In this document: piece by piece, positions 4,915 to 6,269 of the stretch
How positions within the stretch are numbered: position 1 is the stretch's first letter
Layout of the letters: each line of letters begins with the position of its first letter
DNA from: an uncultured Actinomycetes bacterium
GTDB taxonomy: Bacteria; Actinomycetota; Actinomycetes; Nanopelagicales; Nanopelagicaceae
Direction: 5' to 3'
NCBI GenBank assembly: GCA_903901905.1
Contig: CAIUSQ010000296.1
Location: forward strand, 1 to 6,269
DNA length: 6,269 bases
The notes under the pieces: model-generated
Told to the model about the DNA's origin: nothing
The model's database searches: none
What the model saw: the letters and a program-made list of their open reading frames with translations, nothing else
Made by a program: the position numbers and the translations under genes

Positions 4915-4934
4915 GTACGCGTACCCTTAATTCT
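4915..4934 (+). promoter_or_regulatory. Candidate mshA promoter region with 10-bp palindrome
   Basis: The 20-bp gap before mshA holds a perfect palindrome GTACGCGTAC (4915-4924) overlapping a TAnnnT hexamer TACCCT (4922-4927), with 7 nt to ATG 4935. This fits a leaderless promoter, possibly with a regulator site on its -10. No Shine-Dalgarno is visible. The -35 region lies in the asparaginase gene and matches poorly; a single 10-bp palindrome can arise by chance. Confidence 0.4.
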
Positions 4935-6182
4935 ATGAATGGCCGTATAGCAACGTTGATGGTGCACACATCGCCTCTGGATCAACCAGGAATTGGTGAT
5001 GCAGGTGGCATGAACACTTACGTGCTCGAATCGGCCCAACGCATGGCAGCAATGGGAGTTAGTGTAGATATCTTCACGCGCAGAACAGATGCCGAAGCAC
5101 CAGAGATCGTTGAGATTTCACCGGGAGTGCGAGTGCGCCACTTTGATTGCGGTCATGGTGAGTTAACAAAAGAACAACTGCCTGCACATATTGCAGGTCT
5201 ATCTAGAGCATTTTTGCAGATCATGAAAAAAGAAAACTACGATGTTATCCATTCACATTATTGGCTCTCTGGAAAAGTAGCGATGCCGGCGGCAAAAGAG
5301 TTAGCAATACCTTTAGTACACACAATGCACACTATGGCTCGCGTGAAAAACTTGAACTTGGCAGAGGGTGAATCACCTGAGCCAATGATTCGCGTTCAAG
5401 GCGAGACTCAAGTTGCCGAAGCTGCAGATGCCCTGATTGCAAATACAGATGCCGAGGCTGCAAGTCTTGTTACTTTGTACGATGCTTGCCCAGACATAGT
5501 CCACGTTGTTACACCAGGTGTAAACCTTCAGGTATTTACTCCTGGGGCAGGCAGAAGCGCTGCACGTACGGCAGTTGGTTTGCCACAAGATGGCTTAGTA
5601 GTAACTTTTGTTGGTCGCATTCAGCCACACAAAGGACCAGAAGTTTTAGTTCGTGCAATAAGTGAAATGGTGAAGCATTCACCGAATAAGCGCTCAAAGT
5701 TAATCGTAAACATTATGGGCGGAGCATCAGGTGCTAACGCCGAAGAAGTTGATCGTCTAAAAGAGCTCACCTCATGGCTTGATCTAGATGATGTAGTCAG
5801 ATTCGCACCGCCAGTTGAACGAGATAATTTGCCGGATTGGTATCGAGCTGCAGATTTAGTATGCGTTCCAAGTTATAGCGAAAGTTTTGGTTTGGTTGCG
5901 TTAGAAGCACAAGCCTGTGGCACACCAGTTGTTGCAACTGCTGTTGGTGGTTTGCGAACTGCTGTTGCAGATGGTTTTTCAGGAGTACTAGTTGATGGAC
6001 ATGATCCAAAAGCTTGGTCCTCTGTCATTACTCGTCTACTACAAGAGCCGCAGCGCCGTGTGCTGCTTTCTATGGGCGCTATTGAGCACGCTTCACACTG
6101 TGGGTGGGATAGCACGGCCCGTGGAACGCTAGATATTTACGATCAGGTCATTGGAACTGCGCAAAAGTCTTTGGAAGCATAA
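4935..6182 (+). CDS. mshA: D-inositol-3-phosphate glycosyltransferase, first step of mycothiol synthesis
   Basis: MshA transfers GlcNAc from UDP-GlcNAc to 1L-myo-inositol-1-phosphate in the cytoplasm, committing to mycothiol. The 415 residues form a complete GT4-family GT-B enzyme. The N-terminal domain begins with HTSPLDQPGIGDAGGMNTYV (11-30), the MshA signature, with the GG loop at 24-25. YDVIHSHYWLSG (about 102-113) and LVHTMHTMARVKN (about 127-139) follow. The C-terminal nucleotide-binding domain has VTFVGRIQPHKGPEVLV (about 223-239; R228 and K233) and the E-x7-E motif ESFGLVALE (E316 and E324). K79, Y109, T133 and R153 occupy positions close to the phosphate/inositol-binding residues of the Corynebacterium enzyme as I recall them. 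It starts 20 nt after the asparaginase gene, and the YbjN-like gene begins directly after its stop. mshA followed by a YbjN gene is a standard actinobacterial order. Confidence 0.96.
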   Translation: MNGRIATLMVHTSPLDQPGIGDAGGMNTYVLESAQRMAAMGVSVDIFTRRTDAEAPEIVEISPGVRVRHFDCGHGELTKEQLPAHIAGLSRAFLQIMKKENYDVIHSHYWLSGKVAMPAAKELAIPLVHTMHTMARVKNLNLAEGESPEPMIRVQGETQVAEAADALIANTDAEAASLVTLYDACPDIVHVVTPGVNLQVFTPGAGRSAARTAVGLPQDGLVVTFVGRIQPHKGPEVLVRAISEMVKHSPNKRSKLIVNIMGGASGANAEEVDRLKELTSWLDLDDVVRFAPPVERDNLPDWYRAADLVCVPSYSESFGLVALEAQACGTPVVATAVGGLRTAVADGFSGVLVDGHDPKAWSSVITRLLQEPQRRVLLSMGAIEHASHCGWDSTARGTLDIYDQVIGTAQKSLEA

Positions 6183-6269
6183 ATGGCCGGCATAGATCCG
6201 AGAGCAACCATTGAAGAGTTTTTGGGTTCTCATGATCTGGAATATGAGAGAAAAGATGCAAATACTTTC
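6183..6269 (+). CDS. YbjN-domain (type III secretion chaperone-like) protein, partial, runs off right edge
   Basis: Only the first 29 codons are present. The start MAGIDPRATIEEFLGSHDLE, followed by Y-E-R-K-D-A-N-T-F, resembles the N-terminal helix of the YbjN-family protein that follows mshA in many actinobacteria (Rv0487 in M. tuberculosis, from memory). Its ATG follows the mshA stop with no gap (TAA at 6180-6182, ATG at 6183), and GGAAG (6173-6177) inside the mshA end is a fair Shine-Dalgarno at 5 nt. It is almost certainly cotranscribed with mshA. Its biochemical role is unknown, and the assignment rests partly on context because most of the domain is outside the window. Confidence 0.7.
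   Translation, partial: MAGIDPRATIEEFLGSHDLEYERKDANTF

Noticed and set aside
5373..6115. Several 70-80 codon minus-strand ORFs inside mshA
   Set aside because: They are shadows of a complete, motif-rich glycosyltransferase gene.

Overview
The window looks like part of a streamlined actinobacterial chromosome of moderate to low GC. Three things point that way: both mycothiol genes present (mshA and mshD), a GlnR-type orphan nitrogen regulator, and an actinobacterial gene order. The very short intergenic spaces and AT-leaning codons resemble freshwater planktonic Actinobacteria of the Nanopelagicales (acI) type. That lineage guess is inference; the phylum is well supported.

Left part (1-1358): on the minus strand, glnR is followed after 2 nt by the start of mshD, which runs off the left edge. 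This mshD appears to encode only the C-terminal (catalytic) acetyltransferase domain. Divergent from glnR, and touching it, is a membrane-anchored thioredoxin (ThiX type). The probable glnR promoter lies inside the thioredoxin gene.

Middle left (1359-1975): the only real intergenic region (170 bp) holds an 8-bp dyad, a leaderless-type promoter, an unannotated 23-codon leader peptide with a cysteine codon near its end, and a 9-bp hairpin sitting on the leader stop codon. Downstream is a DUF4395 membrane protein with a CLGC motif. This has the layout of a sulfur- or cysteine-responsive attenuator and is the most interesting signal in the window.

Middle and right (1981-6269, all plus strand): a Fur-family repressor; YgfZ (folate-dependent Fe-S maintenance); a newly noticed 42-residue single-TM protein overlapping a nitrobindin-like heme lipocalin; an asparaginase II-type enzyme; mshA (first step of mycothiol synthesis); and the first 29 codons of a YbjN-like gene.

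Functionally, most genes concern thiols, sulfur, iron/heme and redox protection: MshA and MshD make mycothiol, ThiX and DUF4395 carry thiol pairs, and Fur, YgfZ and nitrobindin deal with metal, Fe-S and heme/NO. GlnR and asparaginase add nitrogen control. Six start codons are preceded by a TAnnnT hexamer ending 6 (once 7) nt before ATG, which suggests widespread leaderless transcription. No RNA genes, mobile elements or CRISPR arrays were seen.
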